Positions 1-6,913 of a DNA stretch of 28,803 bases are shown in pieces. The notes under the pieces were generated by a model. The model worked only from the letters and a program-made list of their open reading frames with translations. It was not told where the DNA came from and did no database searches. How positions within the stretch are numbered: the stretch's first letter is position 1; every line of letters starts with the position of its first letter. A program made the translations under genes and the position numbers. The DNA lies in NCBI GenBank assembly GCA_000431215.1, contig HF985589.1:11751-40553 (forward strand), given 5' to 3'. Origin of the DNA: Prevotella sp. CAG:1031. Its GTDB lineage: Bacteria > Bacteroidota > Bacteroidia > Bacteroidales > Muribaculaceae.

Positions 1-1
1 G

Positions 2-121
2 GTGGCCGATATATTCAACCTGCAGGGCATCATCATAAAGCGTAATGCCTCTAAAGAGGATCTGCATTCTCTCCCGACAGGTATATATATCGTGAACGGA
101 AAGAAAATAGTTGTGAAATAA
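2..121 (+). CDS. C-terminal end of a secreted protein (5' end outside window)
   Basis: An open frame enters from the left edge and stops at TAA (119-121), giving the last 39 residues of a protein. They contain the pattern I-F-N-L-Q-G, then L-P-T-G-I-Y-I-V-N-G-K-K, then V-V-K at the very end. This resembles the short beta-rich C-terminal tails seen on many exported Bacteroidales proteins, which are related to or resemble type IX secretion sorting domains. A similar tail closes the alpha-amylase of this window (TLQG ... TPGIYIV). The body of the protein is outside the window, so its function cannot be named. A strong hairpin with a T-run follows 16 bases after the stop, which supports this being a real gene end. 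Confidence 0.75.
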   Translation: MADIFNLQGIIIKRNASKEDLHSLPTGIYIVNGKKIVVK

Positions 122-137
122 TTCCTCTTACATTATG

Positions 138-170
138 AAAAACCCACATGCGCAACTCATGTGGGTTTTT
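138..170 (+). terminator. Rho-independent terminator
   Basis: The 13-base arm AAAAACCCACATG (138-150) pairs perfectly with CATGTGGGTTTTT (158-170) around a 7-base loop, and the 3' arm ends in five T. It sits just after the stop codon of the partial gene at the left edge. Because the arms carry A and T runs it could also work on the other strand. Confidence 0.9.
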
Positions 171-179
171 CATAACGGC

Positions 180-193
180 ATATCGTCCGATAT
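180..193. promoter_or_regulatory. Palindrome upstream of small membrane-protein ORF
   Basis: ATATCG-TC-CGATAT is a perfect inverted repeat with a 2-base centre, 37 bases upstream of the ATG at 231. It could be an operator or chance; no TAnnTTTG promoter element is visible nearby. Confidence 0.25.
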
Positions 194-230
194 CCAAATA
201 ATCTGTTAAAGGTCTAAGGAACATATTAGT

Positions 231-473
231 ATGAAAAATAAAGATAACGACACTTCTGCTATACACGAAAAAAGCACCGGCGAATCTTCCAAGAAAATCA
301 GCAAAAAAGAAAATAGGATAATAACGATTATAATGTTCGGCGTTATTGCACCATTGCTTCTGATTGCACAACATTATTATGATGCCATGGTAGAATTTTT
401 AAGTGAACATATCAGCCGATATATAGATTGGATTCTTGATTTTTTGGACAAAACCGGATACGGGTCTTTATGA
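231..473 (+). CDS. Small single-pass membrane protein, hypothetical
   Basis: An 80-residue ORF with an ATG at 231 and AAGGA about 10 bases upstream, a possible weak ribosome site. The first 30 residues are very hydrophilic and rich in K, S, D and E. One hydrophobic segment follows at about residues 31-47 (IITIIMFGVIAPLLLIA), then an amphipathic C-terminal part with aromatic residues. I recognise no family. It stands alone between the terminator at 138-170 and the convergent two-component gene that ends at 560. An overlapping ORF on the minus strand (51-374) spans the terminator and is less plausible. The base composition is AT-rich like the neighbouring regulators. It is probably coding but unproven. 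Confidence 0.5.
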   Translation: MKNKDNDTSAIHEKSTGESSKKISKKENRIITIIMFGVIAPLLLIAQHYYDAMVEFLSEHISRYIDWILDFLDKTGYGSL

Positions 474-530
474 CTGTCAATCACAAATATATGCAGAAAT
501 ATATGTCAGAATGCTTGCTACGTCTTTCTA

Positions 531-548
531 TATAGCATATATGCTATA
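531..548. repeat. Perfect 18-bp palindrome between convergent genes
   Basis: TATAGCATA-TATGCTATA is a perfect 18-base palindrome in the 86-base gap between the small ORF (ends 473) and the regulator gene (ends 560, minus). It may help end transcription or bind a protein. There is no G+C-rich stem, so a classical terminator is unlikely. Confidence 0.45.
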
Positions 549-559
549 CGCTGTTTTTA

Positions 560-3418
560 CTACCCATTAATTCTGTTACGGTATTGTAAAGGCGTGAGCC
601 CAGTAGCTTTCTTGAACACTGTGCAGAAATAGCTGTCTGAATCCATTCCACAATCCATTGAAATCTCGATTATTGACTTATCTGTATTATCAAGAAGGTT
701 CTTTGCGAGCGAAATTTTTATCTTTAGAATAAGGTCTGTAGTGGTTTCTCCCGTAATCGCTTTAATTTTGCGATTCAGTTGGGCACGAGAAAAACAGAGC
801 GTGGATGCAAGAAGGTTGTAATCAATTTTACCACCGGATATTTGTGCTTTGACAGCATCTGTAACTTTCGTGAGAAAGCTTTTATCCGGTTCAGATATTA
901 CAGACGCACCCTCCTCCGAAGTCTTTTCGGGGTTGACTTTGGAATACTTGTTCTGGAGGACCTGCCGTTGTTCCAGCAGTTTTTCAACACGCACATTAAG
1001 TTCATCAGCATGGAACGGTTTTTCTATATAAGCATCTGCACCGAACTCCAATCCGCGCATACGATCCTCATGTGTTGCTTTGGCCGTAACCATGATTACA
1101 GGGATATGATTCAACAGCTCGGATTCCCTGATTGCTTTACACAGTTCAAATCCATTCATGCATGGCATCATGATGTCGGTAATAATAATATCCGGCACTG
1201 CCTGAATTGCTTTTTCAAGTCCCTCACAACCATTTGTGGCAAAGATATAATGATACTTCGGATTGAGTTGCCGCATCATGTAACGGGCTACTTCCGTTGT
1301 ATCCTCTATGATAAGTACGCGAGGGACATCATCTTCTTGAAGATTGTCATCCGAATTTGTTTCCGGCAGACAACTACAAGCCTTTTCTGTCTTACTGAAT
1401 GAATCGTTTTTGAAATATTCAGCAAGATCAAAAGTCTTCACATCAGATTCATTTCTTGCCATAGGCAATGTAACAATAAATATGGAACCTTCACCCATGG
1501 CTGAATGCACTTCAATTTGACCGCCCATCTTTTCTACCGCAATCTTGACAACCGATAGACCTATACCGGAGCCCGCATTAATGGAGTTATCCGAAGCCTG
1601 ATAGAAAGGAGTAAATATGTTTTCTTTTTGAACGTGGCTCATTCCAATACCGGTGTCACATACGATAAGTTGGATTTGTGATGCACTCGCTCTTGACACT
1701 ATATACACGGTAGTGTCCTTTTCTGAGAACTTTATAGCATTAGATACGAGATTACAGATGATTTTTTGGACATAATCAGGAATGAAATCCATTTCCAGAG
1801 GTTCCTCTGCAGGGGCATAAATTATATTGATTCCCTTTTCGGCGGCATAACTTCTCAATCCATCGCATAAGACTTTGACAAACTCAACAATATCACCATG
1901 TCGCCATTGAGCGGATTTTACGTCTGCAGAACCCATTTTTGCGACGTCCAAAATCTGATTGATTAGATTAAGTAATCTTGACTCATGTCGAAGAATAGCT
2001 GTTGCATTCTGATATGTCATGCTCTCCGGCTCACTATCTTGAATAAGTTCCTGTGCGGCGGCCTGTATGACGGTAAGCGGTGTACGGAATTCGTGTGTAA
2101 TGTTTGTAAAGAAAGTCGCACGCATTTTTTCGGACTGACGTATAATTTTGTTCTTTTGAGAGCGCAAACGATTTATATAGACTAATAATGCAATTATAAG
2201 ACAGGCTATGATAAAGATTATCATAAAGCCGACGGCATATGTACGGCGTTGAGCCCGTTCAATCAGCAAATCTTTTTGCATTTGACCAATCTCGGTCTTT
2301 TTCAATTCACGTTCATAATTGATACGTGTATTTTGCATCTGAACCAAATTTTTCTCATTGTTAACACTATCAGAATACTGTTGACTCAAAATATAGTAGT
2401 CCAGGGCTTTGTTGATATTACCGGTTTTTAGGCTCATCAGATACTCCAATCGATATGCCTCGGCGATATGTTCCAAAGAATTTATCTCATTCGCTGCTTT
2501 TTCAGCCTTGTGGAGATAATTTGCAGCAATGCCAAGATTCCCTTTGGCAATATTTACTCGTGCAATAGATAGACAGGACTCAAGCCAATGCCAGACGTCG
2601 TTTGATGATGAAGATATGTCATAAGCGTGTCTATACTCTATGAGGGCACTGTCAAGGTCGCCGGATTTCTCAAATAGTCGCCCGAAATGGCCGTGACATA
2701 AGGCAATGCCAAGCTCCGAATGGGCTTGCTGGTTGAATCTCATGGATTGGTGATAGTAAAATAATGCGGAATCCATTTGTTCCCTTGCCTCAAAAATAGA
2801 GCCGAGATTAGCGTAATTGATAGCCTGTCCTAAGTCGCTCCCAAGAGAGTGTTCTCCCGCCAGTGCTTGACGCAGCACAGAATCAGCCTTTTCATAATTT
2901 TGCATGGTCATGTGAATGTTGCCAATGCCGTTCAGAGATATTACTCGATTTTTTCGAGCGACGTCACTTTCTTTGTCTCCATAGGCGTCGCAAATAGAAA
3001 GTGCTTGATAATGATAGGCAGCAGCCTCATCCAATATGCCCATACGTCGGTAGTTAGTGGCGATATTGTTGAGAGCTTGGACTACTTGAATTGTATCTTT
3101 GATTTCTACAGCCTTTTCCAACCCTTTTTTATGAATTCCAATTGATTCTATAAATCGACTTTTATCTCTGAATATCCGTCCGAGTTCTCGGTATGATATA
3201 ATTTCTCCATATGAATTGCCGGTCTCTGCAAATTTTGATATCAGTACACGAAGAGAATCCTCGTTCTTGTTGGCGAAAACAATACTATCTGTTAATTTAT
3301 TTTCTTCGTCAGCGTAATTATTATGAGGCTTGTTTCCACATGACACCAGAAATAAGGACATGAGTAGATAAAGCACAATGCCGCATTCGATAAAGAACTT
3401 GCTGCTATGTTTTATCAT
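560..3418 (-). CDS. TPR hybrid two-component system sensor kinase / response regulator with AraC output
   Basis: A one-protein phosphorelay of about 952 residues from this start. In order: a signal-like hydrophobic segment ending in a lipobox-like LVSC (Cys27), a long TPR-rich periplasmic part (about 60-370), a transmembrane helix (about 392-415), a HisKA domain with phospho-acceptor His442 in THEFRTPL, a HATPase domain (N-box NLVSNAIKF, G-boxes DTGIGM and GSGIGLS), a receiver with acceptor Asp748 in ITDIMMP and the conserved Lys of EKPF, and a C-terminal AraC-type DNA-binding domain (about 850-950). The family senses a periplasmic cue and switches nearby genes. Unlike the classic Bacteroides hybrids it uses TPRs rather than beta-propeller repeats. 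An upstream ATG at 3493 would add 25 residues before the signal segment; I prefer 3418 because it starts directly at the signal-like sequence. Confidence 0.93.
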   Translation of the reverse strand: MIKHSSKFFIECGIVLYLLMSLFLVSCGNKPHNNYADEENKLTDSIVFANKNEDSLRVLISKFAETGNSYGEIISYRELGRIFRDKSRFIESIGIHKKGLEKAVEIKDTIQVVQALNNIATNYRRMGILDEAAAYHYQALSICDAYGDKESDVARKNRVISLNGIGNIHMTMQNYEKADSVLRQALAGEHSLGSDLGQAINYANLGSIFEAREQMDSALFYYHQSMRFNQQAHSELGIALCHGHFGRLFEKSGDLDSALIEYRHAYDISSSSNDVWHWLESCLSIARVNIAKGNLGIAANYLHKAEKAANEINSLEHIAEAYRLEYLMSLKTGNINKALDYYILSQQYSDSVNNEKNLVQMQNTRINYERELKKTEIGQMQKDLLIERAQRRTYAVGFMIIFIIACLIIALLVYINRLRSQKNKIIRQSEKMRATFFTNITHEFRTPLTVIQAAAQELIQDSEPESMTYQNATAILRHESRLLNLINQILDVAKMGSADVKSAQWRHGDIVEFVKVLCDGLRSYAAEKGINIIYAPAEEPLEMDFIPDYVQKIICNLVSNAIKFSEKDTTVYIVSRASASQIQLIVCDTGIGMSHVQKENIFTPFYQASDNSINAGSGIGLSVVKIAVEKMGGQIEVHSAMGEGSIFIVTLPMARNESDVKTFDLAEYFKNDSFSKTEKACSCLPETNSDDNLQEDDVPRVLIIEDTTEVARYMMRQLNPKYHYIFATNGCEGLEKAIQAVPDIIITDIMMPCMNGFELCKAIRESELLNHIPVIMVTAKATHEDRMRGLEFGADAYIEKPFHADELNVRVEKLLEQRQVLQNKYSKVNPEKTSEEGASVISEPDKSFLTKVTDAVKAQISGGKIDYNLLASTLCFSRAQLNRKIKAITGETTTDLILKIKISLAKNLLDNTDKSIIEISMDCGMDSDSYFCTVFKKATGLTPLQYRNRING

Positions 3419-3493
3419 TTGCTGACAAACAATTCTATGATTGCTGTCAGTGACCGGTTGCTGATATGTAGATCCTTTTGCTCGTGTCTCCAT

Positions 3494-3785
3494 AAATTGG
3501 TTTCAAGTCAACCGAGTCATATACTCATCATCAGATTTCCCGGGAGGTTTTGGGGAACCCGCTTCAAAGGCTATTATTTCTGACATTGGTTGATGAAGTT
3601 AAAGAGTTATTACTAAAATGCAAAACTAAGTGGATCAGCAGGCTTCGAGCTTGATAAAAACTTACAAACGCTTGTCAAAAACTATCAGGGCAACTAAAAT
3701 GGCGTAAAAAACGAGTTGCAGCCCTGAAATATGATGATTTCAGAACTGCAACGTATAAGATTGTCGATACAGAAGCAGAGATGCC
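3494..3785. other. Intergenic region between the two regulator genes
   Basis: These 292 bases hold no convincing ORF. Near the upstream regulator gene is a terminator-like hairpin (listed separately). On the minus strand, TAGCCTTTG close to 3570 is one base longer than a TAnnTTTG promoter element and could drive the hybrid regulator, but I am not confident in it. Confidence 0.5.
3706..3751 (-). terminator. Probable terminator of the TPR-AraC regulator gene
   Basis: On the minus strand TTGCAG...CTGCAA (3746-3751 with 3716-3721) encloses an inner stem CTGAAAT/ATTTCAG around a short loop. A run of six T (plus-strand A at 3706-3711) follows within 5 bases. It lies 35 bases past the stop of the 578-residue regulator. 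Confidence 0.65.
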
Positions 3786-5522
3786 TTATGTAGATGTTTT
3801 CTCTGTATCGTTTCGGTATTCGGACGGAGAGCGTCCAAAAGAACGTTTGAAAGAACGGGAGAACGCACTAAGTTCTTCAAAGCCGCATTCGCGGGCCACC
3901 TCCGCTATGGTCATATCTTTGTTATCTTGCAATAATGTGGCGGCACGGTTCATCTGGATTGCTGATATAAAGGCTTTGGGCAACTTTCCGGTGGCTTCAA
4001 CGAAACGTCTACGGAATGTTTGCTCACCCATATTCATGCGTGATGCAATATGAGAGACACTGTATTCTCCTTTAGGCAATCCATCATTAACGACTTCTAT
4101 TACCATTTTCTCGAACTCGGAAATCGAATCTGACTCATCAGACGTAGGCTGGGAATCTTTTGTATCTTTTTCGTCAGATGTTGAAATTGAGGCTTGTATT
4201 TCCTTGATTTTCGCCATTAATGACTGCATCTCACGCCGATAGCGTTTGATGCGCCAACGATATAATGCAAACCCTCCAACTACACAGATGAACAGTAATA
4301 TTCCACCTATAACAAAGTCACGTTTTCTATTAGAAATATGCTCATTGACCTCTTCTTTCAATCGATCTGTTTCAAATTCGACTTTGTAACGGGCCAAAGC
4401 ATCCGCAGAAGCCTCCCTATATAGAGAATCCTTTAATACATTGAATTTCTGCAAGGCAATATGGGCGCTGTCCGGATTAATATTCCAATAGCTTTCATAC
4501 AGTCCGCGTTGGGAATGAACCTGATTATACAGGTCTCCCATCTTATCAAACAATTTACTTGCTTCAAGAAAATATTTTATGGCATCCTTGTTCCGTTTCT
4601 GCTTTAGCAGCATGAAGCCCAACTGATTATAGTCAATAGCAAGCGAATGATAATTATTGGACTTAATCAGAATCGGAAATGCTTTTAAGAAAGTAGTTTC
4701 GGCTTCGGCATATTCCCCCAATCCTACAAGTGCCGTGGCTTTCTGAGAAAGGCGTATTGCAGCCCGATTCTGTCGGTCGTCAATAGAATCAATCCTATAG
4801 GCTTCATCGGCATATTTAACGGCCTTTTCATATTCTCCTTTCTTGTAATATGCCTCAGAAGCCATCCCCATGAGAATGGTCTTGCGCAGAGAATTGCGTG
4901 CCTTATCGGCATATTTCAACCCCTGTAGACTATACTTCAAAGCTGCATTCGGATCCTCGGCTGCAATATATGTTCCCGCAAGAGTGCTGAAACTTGAAGC
5001 AATCCTGTCATTGTCACCACTTTTAAGTTCAATATCTAGACACTGCTTAGTATATGTTACCCCAGAGGCGAAATCTCCCAATCGCACAAAGACGACTCCA
5101 AGAAGATTCAGGCAATCCGCTTTTGCATCGCTGTTTCCATTATATAGAGGTAATGCTTTAAGTGCATATCGCTTTGCATCTTCATAATCCTGACGGTCGT
5201 TGCACCATTCACCGGCCCAGTAATAGAACATCTGCCGTACTGAATCCAATGGAGTTGAAGATGTAAAAACTATATCTTCATCGATAAAATCCTGCGATTT
5301 AAGTTCTTTGAAAAAACTATTGGCTATTTCAACCTGATTATGTCTGCCATCAAAGGAATTTATCAGACGTTCTACATCGACGCCAGAAGCATTCCCTATA
5401 GTAGCAACAAATAGCATTATGATGGTTAAAATACATCTAACGCTATACATGACAACATTCTTTCTGCCATTTATAGCAGAAAGATTCTCTGTGGATTTAG
5501 GATTGTATAGCTTCAGGCTCAT
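3786..5522 (-). CDS. Membrane TPR protein with C-terminal AraC-type DNA-binding domain
   Basis: A 578-residue one-component membrane regulator. It has a hydrophobic N-terminal segment (about 26-46, possible signal peptide ending N-A-S-G), a TPR array (about 95-365, for example LGEYAEAETTFLKAF), a transmembrane helix (about 403-421), a basic charged linker, and an AraC helix-turn-helix domain (about 475-572) with the typical second-helix pattern IAEVARECGFEELSAFSRSFKRSFG. It has no kinase or receiver. A periplasmic TPR sensor would thus signal straight to DNA while tethered to the membrane. Its architecture matches the neighbouring hybrid kinase with the phosphorelay removed, and the two lie head to tail. 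Met25 (5450) is an alternative start just before the hydrophobic segment, but the promoter at 5555-5586 leaves the ATG at 5522 inside the transcript. Confidence 0.9.
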   Translation of the reverse strand: MSLKLYNPKSTENLSAINGRKNVVMYSVRCILTIIMLFVATIGNASGVDVERLINSFDGRHNQVEIANSFFKELKSQDFIDEDIVFTSSTPLDSVRQMFYYWAGEWCNDRQDYEDAKRYALKALPLYNGNSDAKADCLNLLGVVFVRLGDFASGVTYTKQCLDIELKSGDNDRIASSFSTLAGTYIAAEDPNAALKYSLQGLKYADKARNSLRKTILMGMASEAYYKKGEYEKAVKYADEAYRIDSIDDRQNRAAIRLSQKATALVGLGEYAEAETTFLKAFPILIKSNNYHSLAIDYNQLGFMLLKQKRNKDAIKYFLEASKLFDKMGDLYNQVHSQRGLYESYWNINPDSAHIALQKFNVLKDSLYREASADALARYKVEFETDRLKEEVNEHISNRKRDFVIGGILLFICVVGGFALYRWRIKRYRREMQSLMAKIKEIQASISTSDEKDTKDSQPTSDESDSISEFEKMVIEVVNDGLPKGEYSVSHIASRMNMGEQTFRRRFVEATGKLPKAFISAIQMNRAATLLQDNKDMTIAEVARECGFEELSAFSRSFKRSFGRSPSEYRNDTEKTST

Positions 5523-5554
5523 CTCGTAGGCTAATGCATAGGCACATCAGAGTG

Positions 5555-5586
5555 CAAAGTTAGCAAAAATTGGCGAGGGGCACAAA
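5555..5586 (-). promoter_or_regulatory. Bacteroidota-type promoter for the TPR-AraC gene
   Basis: Minus strand: TTTG (5583-5586), 20-base spacer, TAACTTTG (5555-5562). This matches the TTTG-N19/21-TAnnTTTG consensus. Predicted transcription start is near 5550, about 28 bases before the ATG at 5522. Confidence 0.75.
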
Positions 5587-5598
5587 TTGACGTAACAA

Positions 5599-6003
5599 TC
5601 ATCGTTCTTCGCGCACTTGGTCGAGTGCCTTCAGGAAGAAGTAATTGTGAATTGTCTTTGTCGCCTGACGATAGGCGATCTCCTTGCTCACGGCATACGC
5701 CGGGTCCGCAACCGCGAAATCACCGAAAGGAGCATTGAATGCAGCGACATCGAAATATCCGTTGAAGTCGCGCTCGATCTTCTCGAAGCCCTCTATGCGG
5801 GTCAGGATTGAAGGATGCAATGCCGAAAGGATTTTGCCGGTGAGCAAATCCTTCTCATACGCCAGCACCTCAGCACCTATCATTAACCCGGTTTTACCGT
5901 GGTTTGACATGATAACGAGTTTAACATTTGGTTTGCTTAGACCAATTTTGGCCAATGTCAGACCAATGTCGGACATCATCAAAATTGGGCCCGATAACCT
6001 CAT
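5599..6003 (-). pseudogene. Truncated remnant of a conjugative-element DNA methylase/helicase
   Basis: The ORF encodes 134 residues. From about residue 45 (base 5871 downward) it matches from memory the methylase part of very large DNA methylase/helicase proteins carried by Bacteroides conjugative elements: AYEKDLLTGKILSALHP, GFEKIERDFNGYFDVA, the motif IV-like NAPFGDF (usually NIPFGD), and IHNYFFLKALDQVRE. The family normally continues with G-G and several hundred to over a thousand more residues. Here the frame stops two codons after VRE. Upstream, the S-adenosylmethionine motif (PSAGxG type) is missing and residues 1-44 do not resemble the family. Both ends are therefore lost, and the piece is a scar of a mobile element, not a working enzyme. 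It lies between the AraC-type regulator and ssrA. Confidence 0.7.
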
Positions 6004-6164
6004 TAGAGATGTATAGAGTGATGTTGATTCAGACAGATATTAAAAGGGTAAAAATTGGGCGTTGAAAGACAGCTCATGTGTACGGATTTTGACCGTATTT
6101 TTCCGACTTATGTCCGAGTTAGCATCTCGTAACTTATTGATATTATGCTTTATGCAGCGCTAAT

Positions 6165-6221
6165 CGTTACCCAATCGTTACCATTTCATATTTTGAAAAA
6201 TCGGGTAACGAGTTGGTAACG
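6165..6221. repeat. GTTACC inverted repeat pair (candidate recombinase or repressor sites)
   Basis: The left arm CGTTACCCAATCGTTACCA (6165-6183) and the right arm (6203-6221), read as reverse complement CGTTACCAACTCGTTACCC, match at 16 of 19 positions across a 19-base spacer. Each arm contains two direct GTTACC units 11 bases apart, so four units are laid out symmetrically. Such spacing on one DNA face per turn is typical of cooperative protein binding. It lies about 145 bases from the ssrA 3' end. Confidence 0.6.
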
Positions 6222-6283
6222 AATAGCCGTCCGTTGCGGTCTTTTTTCTGTCCGATGACGGTCCTGAGTCGTCATTTTTAGGC

Positions 6284-6321
6284 ACGAAAAAACCGCAGAA
6301 TTTGCTGATATTCTGCGGTTT
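6284..6321 (-). terminator. Rho-independent terminator of ssrA
   Basis: The arms AAACCGCAGAAT (6290-6301) and ATTCTGCGGTTT (6310-6321) pair perfectly over 12 bases with an 8-base loop. On the minus strand the stem is followed by a T-run, 45 bases beyond the tmRNA 3' end. Confidence 0.92.
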
Positions 6322-6365
6322 GTCTTTATTTTGTCTTGTGTCGTCCGGAAGGTGTCCGGAACACT

Positions 6366-6765
6366 TAGTGGAGCTGGAGGGATTCGAACCCTCGTCCAAA
6401 CGCGGAACTAATGAGCTTTCTACATGCTTATCCACAAGTTGGTTTTCGTGTGTCGCCCGGCCCGTGGCCACCAAACGGCACCTTATCCTCTAAATTTTCG
6501 GCAGGAGGCCGAGGCGTCGACCTGCCTATTCCCGATTTAACTGCACCACCTTGTCGATTAGTCTCGGGACGACGACAATCGGGTGATGTCTCGTCGGCGC
6601 AACTATTGCGCCGATAAAGCTGATCTACTGTGCTTCAATCAGGCAGCGAGAGCGTAGTTGTTTTCGCCATTTAAAATTGTTGATGTCTCTGATTATAGAG
6701 CGTAGCCATCATTGCTCTGCATGCTTACTCACCACCTCTACACGCTGTCAAAACCGGTCAGCCCC
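6366..6765 (-). ncRNA. ssrA: Transfer-messenger RNA (tmRNA)
   Basis: tmRNA rescues ribosomes stalled on broken messages, acting as a tRNA-Ala-like acceptor and then as template for a degradation tag. The acceptor stem pairs 5' GGGGCTG (from 6765) with 3' CAGCTCC followed by discriminator A (6369). The T-arm reads GGTTCGAATCC. The tag frame lies at 6639-6668 and encodes G-E-N-N-Y-A-L-A-A then TGA, close to known Bacteroidota tags. The 5' end continues into the conserved GGTTTTGACAGCGT element. The gene does not encode CCA (CTA follows), so the tail must be added by the CCA-adding enzyme. It is a one-piece tmRNA of about 400 nt with its own promoter and terminator. Confidence 0.97.
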
Positions 6766-6784
6766 TTTCAGTGGTTGGAGTCTG

Positions 6785-6816
6785 CAAATATACTGCGATG
6801 ATATTGAATATACGAA
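6785..6816 (-). promoter_or_regulatory. Promoter of ssrA
   Basis: Minus strand TATATTTG (6785-6792) fits the TAnnTTTG element. Twenty bases upstream is TTCG (6813-6816), one base off the usual TTTG. Transcription would start about 13-16 bases before the mature 5' end, which leaves a short leader for RNase P to remove. Confidence 0.65.
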
Positions 6817-6913
6817 AGGTTTAACTATATTTAACTCTGCGGGCGCTTTTTTAGACGAATTGTGTGATGATGTCATGAAATTTTCGTAATATTGTGGCAT
6901 ATTATCAGCAGTT

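Larger units (their letters stand above)
6004..6365. other. Non-coding stretch downstream of ssrA
   Basis: I see no credible gene in these 362 bases. They hold the GTTACC inverted repeats (6165-6221), a small hairpin ATGACG...CGTCAT followed by TTTTT on the plus strand (6255-6279), the ssrA terminator (6284-6321) and a doubled GTCCGGA near 6347-6358. The stretch is AT-rich and may be the edge of an old insertion at ssrA. Confidence 0.5.

Noticed and set aside
5563..6066. Short direct repeat AAAAATTGG(G)CG near 5567 and 6050, flanking the methylase remnant
   Set aside because: Only about 9-11 bases match in AT-rich DNA, too short and too common to call attachment sites.
6178..6474. 98-residue minus-strand ORF covering the ssrA 3' half and the GTTACC repeats
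   Set aside because: It translates tmRNA sequence and a terminator; the residues over the T-arm are the usual artefact of reading a tRNA-like end.
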